In this document: in pieces, positions 19,256-30,059 of the stretch
Position numbering within the stretch: the stretch's first letter is position 1
Layout: the number at the start of each line of letters is the position of its first letter
Assembly: GCA_003427395.1 (NCBI GenBank)
Contig: BFEA01000037.1
Location: 1,132,283-1,169,103, forward strand
Reading direction: 5' to 3'
From: Chara braunii
Lineage: Eukaryota > Streptophyta > Charophyceae > Charales > Characeae
DNA: 36,821 nucleotides
The notes under the pieces: generated by a model
What the model saw: the letters and a program-made list of their open reading frames with translations, nothing else
What the model was told of the DNA's origin: nothing
Databases searched by the model: none
Position numbers and translations under genes: made by a program

Positions 19256-20860
19256 TCAACACTCCCGTTCCCTCTCTCATTTGCCGGTCGTCGCTGCGTG
19301 CCCGCTCTCATGTTTGCTCCTTTTCTCCCCCTATCGTTGCCGTACTCCTCATTTCGAAGTTAGCTCAGCGCACGGCCTCACAACTCGTCCTGATGCCCGC
19401 ACAACGTTCGACAGCAACCGGTGAAGCATGGTGTGCTCAACCAGTTTGGTTGTTCTGCGAGAGACCACTGACGGGGCCGGCTACTAGCTGGTTCGATTAG
19501 TATCTCGCACCTATACCCACGTCCGAGGAACGAGCTGCACAGTTGTTATCGCCCCAGCCTTCGCCACGCTTTCCTCCTGTTTTCCCCTGGCCCGCCTCCT
19601 TCAAACAGACCCCACCACTCCTTCCGTTTTTTTTTTTCAGCAGACAAACCCCACTTAGGCTTCTCATAGCAGGCTGTGTGAAACGGCCCGACGCGGATCT
19701 TGGTGATAGTAGCAAATATCCAAATGAGAACTTTGAAGACCGAGGTGGAGGAGATTCCACAGGCCAGCTAGGCATTCGGCACGGCTGCACGCCTCCTCAC
19801 TGTGCCCTGGATTGCTGCCTGCCTCCTCTGGCCCCGACGGGCATGCCCACTCAAGCCTTTTTGCGGCAGTTAGCGGTTGACGGACGGTGCACTCGACGAT
19901 GGTCCCCGCCGTTGAGGTTTCCTCTTCGTCGTAGGTCAAATCACCCACTGGCCCGCATGCATGTTGAACTCCTCGGTCCACGTTTCAAGTCAAGGGATTT
20001 CGGTAGCATTCCGAACACGCTGAATCCGAATGGGCCCGTCAACGGAGGCACATACTCAAGGTCCTCGACTGCCTTAACGGCCACCCGTGGCCGATGTCAT
20101 ACCTACGGTCAAAGCATAGAATTAAATAACAAAAATCAATAAATAATAAAATACTCATGACAATTCTAATCGTCAAAATACGATGAACCGAGGGAAAAAG
20201 AAACCGCTAATACCGTTCCGACACCGCCGACGGTAAAACCAAGGGGAATAACCCCCACCGGGCTCTCGTCCCCATCGATCCTTCCTCATTACTCTGATAT
20301 TCTCGCTTCGTCGCCGCTCGACCTCGGATACTGCGCGACGCGCAAACCTACCAACACATTTTTAAAATCACATTGTTGTCGATGTCGTCCTTCACACGTA
20401 CGCACAGGTTACAGGCAAGTGCATCAATCAAAAAACAAAATTTCTTTAATCCTTAGTTTAATAAAAAAAATATGGACGGTGACCACGCCGGCCCTTCAAT
20501 CATCAACAACAAAGAGATCACGCGTGCCTTAAGTCTGTGCGCCCACACACTCTTTACTCTAACCAACCACCTAGTCAACGTAAATCATAGACTCAGTCGC
20601 ACCTCGCGCGATATACCGAAATTTTAAACCAACCTTATTCTCTGTCACTTACAAAAACTAGGGCGGATACCCTTGTAAGGGTATTTGCACCGACATTGGG
20701 TCCCCTCCCTCTTGCTGTGAGAAGCAGGGCACATGGAAATATGATGGTGTGTCTTTCTAAATTTGAGTAGAAGATTCATTCTCATTTTCTACCTTCCGTG
20801 GCTGGTTGAGTGAGACCCCTATCTTTTCTTTCTCTTTCTTTCTTTCTTTCTTCTTCCACA

Positions 20861-21184
20861 AACTACGTTGTGACTTGTACTCACCCACGTACGAGTACAA
20901 GTCGTACTCATTTCTCATACGCTACTCGTACGCTAGGGTCCATACGACTTTTTTTTTTAATGGTTTTTATTTATTTTTCTCCAATTCTAATAAGAATCTG
21001 GAGATGGTGCTCCACCAAATGTTGCTTGTTTTCTGATGTTGCAGCACATATTTTATTTTCTGGTTTTTTTTATGACTTTTTTTTTTTGTACGGAGCCGTA
21101 CGGGGGCGTACAGGTTGCCGTACAGTTATTACCTGTACGTTTCGTACGGAAAAGCCCCGTACGTGTACGTTCGGTAACGTAGTC
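20861..21184. mobile_element. GTACG-rich fold-back element (possible hAT-type MITE)
   Basis: The left edge AACTACGTTGTGAC (20861) is matched in inverted orientation by the right edge GGTAACGTAGT (21174-21184). The subterminal 80-100 bp on both sides are full of CGTAC/GTACG words, giving strong intra-strand pairing. The centre is AT-rich and non-coding. I could not find a clean 8-bp target duplication. The subterminal style is like the GGGTA-type element at 2783-4201, but the terminal bases differ. Confidence 0.5.
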
Positions 21185-21344
21185 CTCAAATTCAATTTTA
21201 TTTTATTGGGCTTTGTGCCCAAGGTAGTACATAGAATTAACAATAGTTCGCCAAACATGGGTCGCCTCTTTTTGTTTCTTTCACTTTTGTCTTTTTCCTT
21301 AAATTCGTTGGGATATCATCGTGGAACTAAGAGTACTTCCAAAT

Positions 21345-21427
21345 AGGTCTACCTCAATGAATCTTTTCATGTTTGACATGAAGATTCTACCTCGGTGAAT
21401 CTTTCCATGTTTGACGTGAAGATTCCT
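21345..21427. repeat. Two-copy 38-bp repeat forming a hairpin
   Basis: Two adjacent copies (about 21350 and 21388) each contain an inverted repeat, GAATCTTTTCATG opposite CATGAAGATTC, around a TTTGA-type loop. Confidence 0.75.
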
Positions 21428-22240
21428 TCTCATTTTGCCTATTTGTTGTTTGGGGGAGCAGGCCTCACCAATGTCACCATACTACACATGAAACGAATCA
21501 AATCTCAGTTTCGTTTCGTTTGCATACTGACTGACTGCGTTGACCTGAGTCTGAGAAGAAATCACGCTCGTGAGATGTAAGGTAGGTGTTAGAAGAGCAA
21601 GTTGTGGGTCATAGAAGAATGCTCGCCTGCACCCTTGTGATTTTCGAGGGTGCTCCAAGGATCACACGCAAGAACCGGCTCTTCACACGACTGAGGAAGA
21701 AACAAACAAATGCATTACTCTCATCTTTTCTATTCTTTTTTCTTTGTTTTTGTCTGGCAGTGTTTGTGCCAAGTTCGTTTTCCCTCCTTTCTTGTGTGGT
21801 GCAGCAGTCAAGGGGAAAACAAAATGCGGCCGGATAGCTCCCGTCGAATGTACTCCGATGCTTTCGACAGTTCTTAGCTGCGCCATCAATTTTTTTTTAA
21901 ATTTGGTGAGTGGGTGCACTGGGTGATGTGCTAACAACGGTATGTTAAAAATCGGTCGAGGAACTTTATGAGAAGGGCATGAGCCACGTAAGCCCAGACC
22001 CGAAAAGCCATCGCCCCCATTAGGTTTAGCACCGTGAATTAGTCTTGTTCGGTAACTACTAGGTGAATAGGATTACAAGATCGAAGAAAGGGAGAACATG
22101 GTTAAGGAGTGAGGCGGAGTGAAGGGGGAAGTAGACGAACATCTCAAGAGCTAAGGTGGTGGGGAAGAGAGGAAAGAGAGCGACCATCGAGAGACAAAAA
22201 ATGACTAAAGAAGACGAAGACCGCAACAACAAGAAGCCTG

Positions 22241-22610
22241 TGTAACAATCATCGGGAGGTATAAACTTTGAAGAGCGCCTGATTACCGATTGCCTAATTT
22301 AAGTGATGCCTTGGACAAAGAGAAGTAGAGTAGACTTAGGAGTCATTTTGGTAACTCTGATTTTGATCTTTATTTTGAATTTGATCTTGCTCAGCGTTAT
22401 GTCCCTAGTTGTTGTAATGGCTCAGTGTAACAATCATCGGGAGGTATAAACTTTGAAGAGCGTCTGATTACCGATTGCCTAATTTAAGTGATGCCTTGGA
22501 CAACTAGAAGTAGAGTAGACTTAGGAGTCATTTTGGTAACTCCGATTTTGATCTTTATTTTGAATTTGATCTTGCTCAGCGTTGTGCCCCTAGTTGTTGT
22601 AATGGCTCAG
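22241..22610 (+). repeat. 185-bp tandem duplication at the LINE 5' end
   Basis: Positions 22241-22425 recur at 22426-22610 with a few changes. Each copy ends in GTAATGGCTCAG; in the second copy this ATG (22602) opens ORF1, and in the first it opens a very short frame. Tandem 5' monomers of this kind act as promoters in some L1 elements; here that role is inference. Confidence 0.93.
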
Positions 22611-24616
22611 CCTAATAACCCCCCCTCAAGCAACACTGTTCATATTAACCCTCTGAATGATGGAGGAAAGCAATGAATGCGAGAGCTTTTATCAAAGTGT
22701 TTCCAAGAGGGAACTCTGCCCAGTTGGATCGCACCGAGGATTGTAGAATCTGGTGAGGACTTCGTAAGAGTAACAGTTGATGAAGATATTAGTAGCATCC
22801 AATCTAAGTGGCTAGTAGACCATGCGGTCTCCATTTTTTTTAATGATGAAACCTCCAACCTCCCGGTAGAGGTTAAGAGCAGACTAATACGGATGTGTGA
22901 GAGCGCATGGTTGGCAGCAGGGGCTCCCGATACCGTCCCGATTAGGGGAACACATGTGGCATCGGTCAAGCAGATAACATACTAGATGCTCAGAAAAGGA
23001 GGGGAAAGGGTAGAGCTAAATGGTCAAACACATGAAGTAACCTTCAAATCATGAATGAATATCCATGAGTTGCAGGAATGGAAAGATGTTATGCGTCAAA
23101 AGTACTTTTGGATTCATTGTATAGAGGTTCTGGTAATGATCCTGGGCCTCCTAAAGGGAGCGATGGAAGACGCGTTTGGTCCTGTCATTAGGGACTACCC
23201 AACGTACAAGAAACCACTCGAACCTGACAAGATAAATGTTTGGTTTGACTTAACCCTGATTTTTAAATTGAAATATAAGAAATATCTACAAATCAATTTT
23301 AGAAGATTCGGGTCCGTCAAGATTTAAGTTATTTGTGCCGAAACGTTGTGGTGTCAGGCTTGTCGTCGTCATTTTCATAAGGAAACAGACGACAACTGCC
23401 CAGCCAAACAAAAGCGCAAAGCAGGGTCTAAAGGGGTGGGTAATAACATAAGGAGAAACGAATGAGGAAACGATGAAGAAGATCCAAATGACGAAGAAGA
23501 AAAGAGAAAGGAGGAGGAGGATAAGGACAAAGAGATGGGGAAGGACGAAACAGAGAAGGGTAAGGAAAAACGGGTCAAAATCACCAAAAAGAAAAAGTCG
23601 GGCTCAGATGAAGGAAGGCCAGTGGACCTGAATGGGAAAGGAAAGAAAGAGCTGCAAATGGGAAAACCACCAACCTTCAAGGAGGTGGTCAAGGGTGACT
23701 ATGGGAAGGGAAAAGAGAAGGAAAAAAAATCGAAATAACTGGAGGAGGAGGAAAGGATGAGAAAAGAGGCGAGAGCAAGGTGAAAGTGGCAAAGAGGAGA
23801 GAAAAATAAGTGAAAAGGTTGGAGGAAAACTAGGAGGAGGAAAGGAGAAGCGCCGAAGAAATGGAGAGGAAGGAGAATAAAGAGGAGGAGGAAAATAAAA
23901 AGGAAGAGATCCAACAAAAGGACGTGGAGATGGAGGACGACAAGTGGCCAGCGAAACAAAAGCGCAAAGCAGGGTCTAAAGGGGTGTGTAACGACGGAAG
24001 GAGAAACGAAGGGGGAGACGATGAAGATGACGAAGACGAAAAGGGAAAGGAGGAGGAGGATAAGGGCAAGGAGATGGGGAAGGGAAAGCAAAGAAGGGTA
24101 AGGAAAGATGGGTCAAAGTCACCAAAAAGAAAAAGACAGGCTCGGACGGAGGAAGGTCAGTGGACCTGAATGGGAAAGTAAAGAAAGAGCTACAAATGGG
24201 AAAACCACCGACCTTCAAGGAGGTGGTCAAGGGTGACTATGGGAAGGGAAAAGCGAAAGACGGAGAATCGAAACAGCTAGAGGAGGAGGAAAGAAAGAGA
24301 AAAGAGGGGAGAGCAAGGGCGGAAGACGCAAAGAGGAGAGAGGAAGATTTGAAAATATTGGAGGAAAAGTATGAGAAGGAAAGGAGAAGAGTCGAAGAAA
24401 AGGAGAGGAAGGAGAAGAAAGAGGAGAAGAAGAATAAGGAGGAGATCCAACAGAAGGACGTGGAAATGGATGATAAATCTTCCCCCCCAAGACAACCTAA
24501 TAAAGACCTTGAACGTCAAAGCCGAAACGACCCTTGGGTCAAAACCCCAAAAGGAAAAGGACGCGGGAAAGACCTCCTCGGAGAAGGGGGATAAGTTGAA
24601 AGGCAGTGCAGGAAAA
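22602..24616 (+). pseudogene. LINE ORF1 (nucleic-acid-binding protein) relic
   Basis: From ATG 22602 the frame reads MAQPNNPPSSNTVHINPLND, hits TGA (22674-22676) and continues in frame with MRELLSKCFQEGTLPSWIAP. A middle segment (23055-23327) reads MNIHELQEWKDVMRQKYFWI. The knuckle ETLWCQACRRHFHKETDDNC lies at about 23345-23392 (C-x2-C-x4-H-x6-C). Beyond it is a very long Lys/Glu-rich region, predicted coiled coil, made of two copies of a 548-bp unit. ORF1 proteins coat LINE RNA. Stops at several points, including just before the knuckle, break it. Confidence 0.78.
23392..24487 (+). repeat. 548-bp tandem duplication in the charged tail of ORF1
   Basis: Copy 1 (about 23392-23939) and copy 2 (about 23940-24487) share CAAAAGCGCAAAGCAGGGTC, a GGACCTGAATGGGAAA block (23625, 24162) and a final ATCCAACARAAGGACGTGGA block (23908, 24446). 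Copy 2 begins where the end of the zinc knuckle should be, with Trp in place of the last Cys. The Pro/Ser/Phe-rich frames on the opposite strand are shadows. Confidence 0.88.
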
Positions 24617-24649
24617 TAGACAAAAAGGTAACTACCTTCAAATTTTCAG

Positions 24650-25144
24650 GCATTACGACCTCGCCACCTTTTATATTTCATGGCCTTAAGAAAGAAGAAA
24701 AGAAGAACAAAGGGGCTGAAACTAGTAAAAAAACGTTTTTTTCATGACATGTGTTCAGGTGTGATTGTCGTGCTGTTTCTTTGTCGGTTGGCGAAAAAGT
24801 ATTGCTTCACATTGTTTTCATGGGTATTTCATCAATCACCCTCGAATTCGATTCATGTGGCCTTAAGAGTGGCTTTTGGTTTCCACTCCTGGACTTCATA
24901 GATCCGAATTTGGAGGCATTATTTAGTATTAACCTGATGCCAGGGCTATCAACCACGGACATACACGATTGGTTAGCAAGGAGAGATGCCATTTAGATAG
25001 TGGCGGGTCAGAAATTCCGGAAGCTCATTATTGCAATGAGATTTCCCGTTGAAATTCATAAAGTTCACTCGGACATTGTGGTCAACAACACTTCAGCAAA
25101 AATAAGTGTGAACCGCATCTAAGGATTATACAGGAAAGACCTCA
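24650..25144 (+). pseudogene. ORF1/ORF2 junction segment, unrecognised
   Basis: The stretch 24751-24996 is open and reads FRCDCRAVSLSVGEKVLLHI, then FDSCGLKSGFWFPLLDFIDP and ending WLARRDAI. A further LIIAMRFPVEIHKVHSD follows after a TAG. I do not recognise a domain. It may be the C-terminal part of ORF1 (after the charged region) that overlaps the start of ORF2. Confidence 0.4.
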
Positions 25145-25840
25145 GTGATGGTGTTACACAATATAATTTGTATCTCCAGATGGAACATGAAAGGTTTAGG
25201 TGATACCAACAACCGATTTAAAAGACAGCGCCTCCTCTCCTGGGTACATAAAGGATCTATGCAGATTATATATCTACAGGAGACAAAGCTTGATCTTAGT
25301 AAAATACAGGAAGCAACAAATTGGTGGAGGGACTCTCAATTTTTGACCCATGCATATTGATTAAAATGGGGTACATCGATTCTCTTACACAAGGACTTGG
25401 ATTGCCAAGTGGTTCTCTTACACGGGAGGTAGATTTATATGGTTCAAACTGTACATAGAGGAGGAGGATTGGACCATAATGTCGGTCTATACTCCTACAA
25501 TTTTTTTAGACCGAATATTTTTTTTTTTTTCCACTGCTTGCATCTGTTCCTGATACAAAAAATCTTTGTCATTTTGGGAGACTAGAATACAATTCTGAAT
25601 CCTGGACTAGATTCCCCGATGTGCTCCCCACTAAGAGTTGACTCCTTATTCCTATGATTTTTTTTTGCATGGTCCAAAACCTTCCCCCCGGGCCCCCATT
25701 CTGCGTAAAATCGATTACATACTGGCAAGAGGATCTCTTTGGGACGGATGTTGTTCTTCATAATACAGGGAAGAACTTAGATCAGTGTCAGATGACCCCC
25801 TTTCAATAATCTAAAAGACAAGGAGATACTACAATAAGTC
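25145..25840 (+). pseudogene. LINE ORF2 endonuclease domain
   Basis: The start reads ISRWNMKGLGDTNNRFKRQR and IIYLQETKLD, the first two motifs of AP-like (EEP) endonucleases of L1. Later motifs are a GDFN-like GD.NTIL (about 25577-25597), RKIDYILARGSLW (about 25704-25743), and VSDDPLSI (about 25782-25806), where the catalytic SDH is SDD. Stops and at least two frame changes separate them. In active L1 this domain nicks target DNA; the loss of His makes this one inactive. Confidence 0.8.
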
Positions 25841-26379
25841 TCTACTCAAATGGAGGGTTGGTGAAAGGTCAAGGACAAATGGGTAGGCGTGAGTAGAAAC
25901 ATAATTAGAGTAACATTGATAGAGTTTCAAGGATGAAAGTTGCCCACTGAACCAGGAAGGAAACAAAATTAATTAGATTAATAAAGGAGGCAGGGTCTTG
26001 ATAGATATAAACCCATTGACATACTATCACTGGAAAAAAAAAAAAAATTAGCTCTTACCCAGCTGGAGGAAGTGAAGATGCAGAAACAATCAAAAAGATT
26101 GGAATGGTTAAAACTAAAAGGAATCATAGGTTATGACAGAATGACCAAGCTAATCTTGCAGACTCTTATCTTATGACATACAAAGCCCCTCCTAAGATAA
26201 CTAATACTTCCCTTTGCTTTGAAGACCCCGCCGGCAATAGAAACGGTGGACCTCTGCCACTATGCCCTCGAATATTTTAGGGGTAATGACCATCAGGCGT
26301 CCCTTTATCATTTTGATACTAATCTGCCATAAATCTCAAACTTCAAGGACAGATCAAAGGTTCAAATTAAAAAATATGT

Positions 26380-27270
26380 TCAAGCTTATCCGAGTCTAGA
26401 CACCCCATTAACTTAGGGAGAACTCCACAAGGCAGTCAAAAACATGGCCCTGGGTAAATGTCCGGGCTTGGGTGGCCTACCTGTGGAACTGTTTCTCGCA
26501 TCCTGGGAAGCCTTCGCTTCATTTCTCTGCAATATCTACAACAAAGTACTAACAATAGAGACTTTACCAAAAGGGTTCGTAAAAGGAGTGATTTCTTTAT
26601 TGGACAAAAAAAAGAGACAAGAGGAAAGTTAGGATTTATTGGTCTATTTCGATGTTGAACGTGTCCTTGCTAAATCTTTGGCCTTGATGTTAGCAAATAT
26701 CCTTCCGGACTTTTGGTGGGTTGGGAACAGGGAGTGTTTGTTAAAGGGTGTTCAATCTTTGAGAACATCCTAACTACAATACAGGCTCTAGAGGTTATTG
26801 GGAGAGAAGAGAGAGAAGTTGTTGTATTTCTCTTGGACATGGAGATAGCATATGATAAGGTGGGTTGGGCTTTTGTCTCCACCACCCTTATCAAAATGGG
26901 CTTTGGCAAGGGGTTCTGCACATGGGTTAGGGCTATGTATTCACAGGCTACCTCTTCTGTAATTGTTAATGAGAGACTCTTAGAGGAATTCCAATTAACT
27001 CGGTCACTTCGGCAAGGCTGCCCCCTGACACCATTGCTTTTTGTTCTATAACTCAAAACTTTGTTAGACAGCATTAGATATAACTCAAAAACCATTGGAT
27101 TGAATCTGTCTCCCACAATAAAATGGAAAAGGGGAGCAATTACGAACGATCTGACTATAGTATGTGACAATAGCACGTCAGCACTAGAAGAACTTAGATC
27201 AATGTCAGATAACTACAGTGCGTTGTCCGAGCAATCAATTAATTGTTATAATCTGTCTTTTTTCCACAAG
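26380..27270 (+). pseudogene. LINE ORF2 reverse transcriptase domain
   Basis: KNMALGKCPGLGGLPVELF at about 26430-26485 is the K-SPG-x-DG motif. KGVISLLDKK, then GCSIFENILTTIQALEVIGR (about 26750-26808), FLLDMEIAYDKVGWAFV (motif A, Asp retained) and SLRQGCPLTPLLF (motif B) follow in order. Where (Y/F)ADD is expected, the frame reads ITNDLTIVCDN (about 27138-27171), so the first catalytic Asp is Asn. Stops occur after KKRQEES and after LLFVL. Matches are to non-LTR RT, distinct from the gypsy RT at 2182-4762. Confidence 0.86.
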
Positions 27271-27479
27271 CTTCTTACAACCTTAAAGTGGACTAGGGGT
27301 TACGCCAAGTACCCACGGAGAACTGAGAACGTTTCTAGGGCCTCCAAGTATCACTTCCCGACTGTTCTAAATCACATGATTTAATCTTAACAGGGAAAGT
27401 GGTAGCTCGAATCTCCACTTGGCAGAGAAATCATAAACTTTCGTTTTTAGGCAGAGCTTTTATAATTTTCATGACGACA

Positions 27480-28120
27480 CTCTCCTTGTTATGGTTTCCT
27501 TTGTTCATTGTGCGCTTGGAACAACAAGCATAATCACAAATCAAAAGGTACGCGACAACGTACCTTTGGAAGCAAGAAGCCAAGGAAGAGGAAGTCTACA
27601 TGACCAAATTGGCACGGAAAGTCATAGCTCTACCAAGAACGGAGGGAGACTTGGGTATTTTGGACTCCCGCAATCAAAACTTGGTCTTGTTAGTCAAGTG
27701 GCTAGAGAAAGCAATGTTTGACAATCCGTTGAAACTTTGAATTTGGATCGCAGAGTATATCCTCAGCTCCGAATGAAACATGGCAATACCAAAACAGGTA
27801 TGGAAATTCTTACTACTACCGTCCTTCACGAACCGTAGACCAAAATCGCAGGTATGGAAGAACATCTTATATGGTTGGAACAAACTTCTCCCACGAGATT
27901 GTAATCCACCGACTTCAAAGGGGAAAGTGCTCGGCTAGTTGCTATTTAACAATCAAAATATTTCCAAGATAAATGACGAGTGTTTTCCTGCAAGTGGGGA
28001 GGCAGGGGCCTTTGGGCGTGCCTGGGTAGAGAAGAGAGTGCTGCAAATAAAACACATATGGGACATGGAAACAGATATTTGGATCACAAAAGATAAATTA
28101 CGAAGAAAACTTTCCCGCAT
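27480..28120 (+). pseudogene. LINE ORF2 post-RT segment
   Basis: LARKVIALPRTEGDLGILDS and RNQNLVLLVKWLEKAM (about 27613-27720) match the conserved post-RT segment of plant L1 (P-x-x-x-GGLGI-x-D, N-x-ALL-x-KW). The frame continues with stops to QVWKNILYGWNKLL (about 27850-27895). A final ORF (27939-28133) shows no zf-RVT cysteines, so the 3' end appears truncated or too diverged. Confidence 0.72.
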
Positions 28121-28125
28121 CATCA

Positions 28126-28520
28126 AATCATAAGTAAGATTAGACACAACACTTGCTTATCGCTAGTAAAACAATTAACGAGTGAATCGGAACATCGCCA
28201 AGTAAAGGGTTGTCAAAATGCATGAAGGAGACTAAACACAACACTTCGACATGACTGGTAAAACAAAACTAATCAGTGAATCGGAACATCATCAAGTAAA
28301 AGGTTGACAAAATGCATGAATGAGACTAGACCAAGCATTTGAACATAACCGAGTGAATGATTAATCACATCATGAGTGAGATTAGGCACAATACCTGCAC
28401 ATGACTAGTGAAGCAACTAATGAGTGAAGCGAAACATTACCAAATGAAGGATTGGTCAAATCGTGAGTTATACTAGGTACAATACTTGCATATGACTAAT
28501 AAAGCAACTACGAATGACGC
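28126..28520. repeat. 95-bp satellite array, about 4.2 copies
   Basis: Units start near 28126, 28222, 28317 (internally deleted to about 54 bp), 28371 and 28464. Shared words in order are GAGATTAGGCACAA, ACATGACTAGTAAAACAACT, GAGTGAATCGGAACAT and CAAGTAAAGGATTG. The array abuts the LINE on the left and stops 2-3 bp before the LTR start at 28523. Confidence 0.88.
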
Positions 28521-29039
28521 GGTGTCGGGGCAAATACCCTGTCGGGGATTTTAAACATCGGACGTTGTCCGACTCTTTCGTTGGATTAAAGGACTTGATG
28601 AGACTGACGTTGCCAAAAAGTTTATTCAGACCAACCCTACAACCGAAAGACTTGAATTTTTAGAACCTGACGTCGTTGACGTAGGATGTCATTGACGTCC
28701 GATCGAAACAACAGGAGTTGGCGGTACGACCTGTCATCCGTGATGTCTAGCAAGGCCGGGGAGGTACTCGGTCATGGGGATGATAAAGCTAAACTTACCC
28801 TACCTAAAACGGTCGTGCGATTCAGGAGCACAATAGGCCAAATAACTGGCAGCGCCATGTACGTGGCCACGGCATGCGTGCCACACTGCCAGACGATCAC
28901 CGGGTTGGCGGCTGCACGGCTGCCTAGCGGCTGGGGCTGCTGGGGTAGGCGAGCATAACCTGCGTGAGGCCATAAATCGATACCACGCTGGACCAAGCTC
29001 TTCATAAGGAAGAGGTGCTAGTCTTCTAATGTGGAATAG

Positions 29040-29345
29040 GAGCTATCCTAGTAGGATATCATACCAGACTCTTGCCCAACAGATATCGGGATCGAGCCCC
29101 GATGACATCACCACTGGGTTAGCTCCTTCAGGAGCCACCCAGACTTTTTGCCTGGCCGTTCTCGGTGGTGCGATCGATGAGATCGCGCGGCTAAAAACAG
29201 CTCCGCGCAGATTAGCGAGGCCCCTGCGCAAGGACGACATGCATAAATCGATAAATGGTCAAAAAATATATATATATATATTCCTTCGGGACTCGAACTT
29301 GGATTGGTAGCTTCGGAGCAAGGCGGAGGGGCTCTATGCTACGAG
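29040..29345 (-). mobile_element. tRNA-derived SINE-like segment, minus strand
   Basis: On the minus strand, CGTAGCATAGAGCCCC (29344-29329) resembles an A box and AAGTTCGAGTCCC (29298-29286) is a good B box, about 55 bp apart as in tRNA. The segment between them retains CCGCCTTGC, as in an anticodon arm. The body would run left to about 29040. No tail or target duplication is certain. Confidence 0.45.
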
Positions 29346-29886
29346 GGACCGTTGGCATAAGCAAACGAAGTAAAAAATATATATATACAGCTAAACCGCC
29401 AAGTGGCGCTCATAGAACAGAGAGGGATTTGCAGTCCCTGGGAAGGAGGAAACGGGCGTCCGTTTTCAAGGCGCCAGGTGGTTTTCAGGTAAGTTGTGGT
29501 TTTCTTTTTTTTAATTTCTTTTTCTTCTTCTTTTGTTTCTTTTTGGGTGTTACTTCGTTTCCCTTCCCCGTTCGTAATCGTTGAGGCACAAACAACAGGG
29601 AAAACGGGGAGGGGTTGGAACGAGCAACCTAAAGACTGTATAAAAAAAAAACGCAAATAAAACAACATTCTCTTCAGACTGTGTGGGAGCACAAAGGCTC
29701 CCACTTCGTTTTGGACAGATGACTGTGGCCATGAGATCCTGAAATCTCGCGGCCCACCGTGCACATGTGGAAAAACTGTGGGAGCTGAGTGGAGAGGGAG
29801 AAAGAAAGAAATGAGAGGATGAAAGAGAGAAGGACCTACTCCTCCCAACCTGCCAGCTACCTCCCCATTGTCAGGGGTGGAAGAAG

Positions 29887-29926
<40 letters not shown>
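29887..29926. repeat. A homopolymer, about 40 bp
   Basis: An uninterrupted A run occurs in the LTR. It could be the poly(A) tail of a small retroposon ending here, but I cannot define the 5' end. Length in the assembly may be unreliable. Confidence 0.9.
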
Positions 29927-30059
29927 GGGATCAGACATTTTTTTGAAAATCTGTATTTTTTGGTTTGCGCCAATATTGTTTTGGTGGCGTAAAACAATTT
30001 TTCGGCCTTGAATGTTTTTCTGTAGGAAGCCAGGCACCTAGGCCATGTGCATGAATCGT

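Larger units (their letters stand above)
9207..20695 (-). mobile_element. Minus-strand giant-LTR Ty3/gypsy-like element (5' LTR, PBS, extra ORF, gag)
   Basis: Reading the minus strand: the LTR starts TGTCGGTGCAAATACCC at 20695 and ends TGCGCTCGACA at 13403. A GG spacer and a PBS to tRNA-Asp (13400-13383) follow, then an extra ORF (about 11114-10536) and gag with a zinc knuckle (10264-9207). The plus-strand element at 28523 onward has the same order and termini. Pol and the 3' LTR are not seen. The family resembles the plant Athila/Tat/Ogre group by PBS type, LTR size and upstream ORF, but without RT this is inference. Confidence 0.75.
13403..20695 (-). repeat. Giant 5' LTR (about 7.3 kb)
   Basis: Minus-strand start is TGTCGGTGCAAATACCC (20695-20679); end is TGCGCTCGACA (13413-13403), directly before the spacer and PBS. 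The first 11 bases are an imperfect inverted repeat of the last. No reliable gene lies inside. The LTR contains a 122-bp tandem array (15090-15730), a dispersed 25-bp motif (16015-16740), a motif GGATGAGC...TCGGA(A)TGAATC repeated near 17750, 17855 and 17992, a 27-bp T run at 17954-17980, and a 36-bp tandem at 19171-19255. Nested insertions may inflate the length. The candidate target duplication base group is TTGGG (20696-20700). Confidence 0.68.
20696..22240. other. Spacer between the two head-to-head elements, left part
   Basis: No gene is supported. The interval contains a CTTT-rich tract (about 20822-20853), the fold-back element at 20861-21184, a short hairpin-forming duplication near 21345-21427, and purine-rich DNA before the LINE. 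Confidence 0.6.
22241..28125 (+). mobile_element. Nearly full-length but dead L1-type LINE
   Basis: A tandem 185-bp 5' repeat is followed by an ORF1 with a CCHC knuckle and a long charged region. ORF2 then has an AP-type endonuclease, reverse transcriptase and a post-RT segment, all plus strand. This is the gene order of plant L1 LINEs. No poly(A) tail or clear target duplication is seen; a 95-bp satellite starts where the element stops. Stops occur throughout, and catalytic residues of both endonuclease and RT are changed. Confidence 0.83.

Noticed and set aside
19012-20142. Open frames of 162 and 199 codons on the plus strand inside the giant LTR
   Set aside because: One end (ERPLTGPATSWFD) faintly resembles a gag fragment, but composition follows the 36-bp repeat and Ser/Arg/Pro bias, and no second motif supports a gene.
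23375-24519. Ser/Leu/Phe-rich proteins on the minus strand
   Set aside because: They are shadows of the purine-rich Lys/Glu coding region of LINE ORF1.
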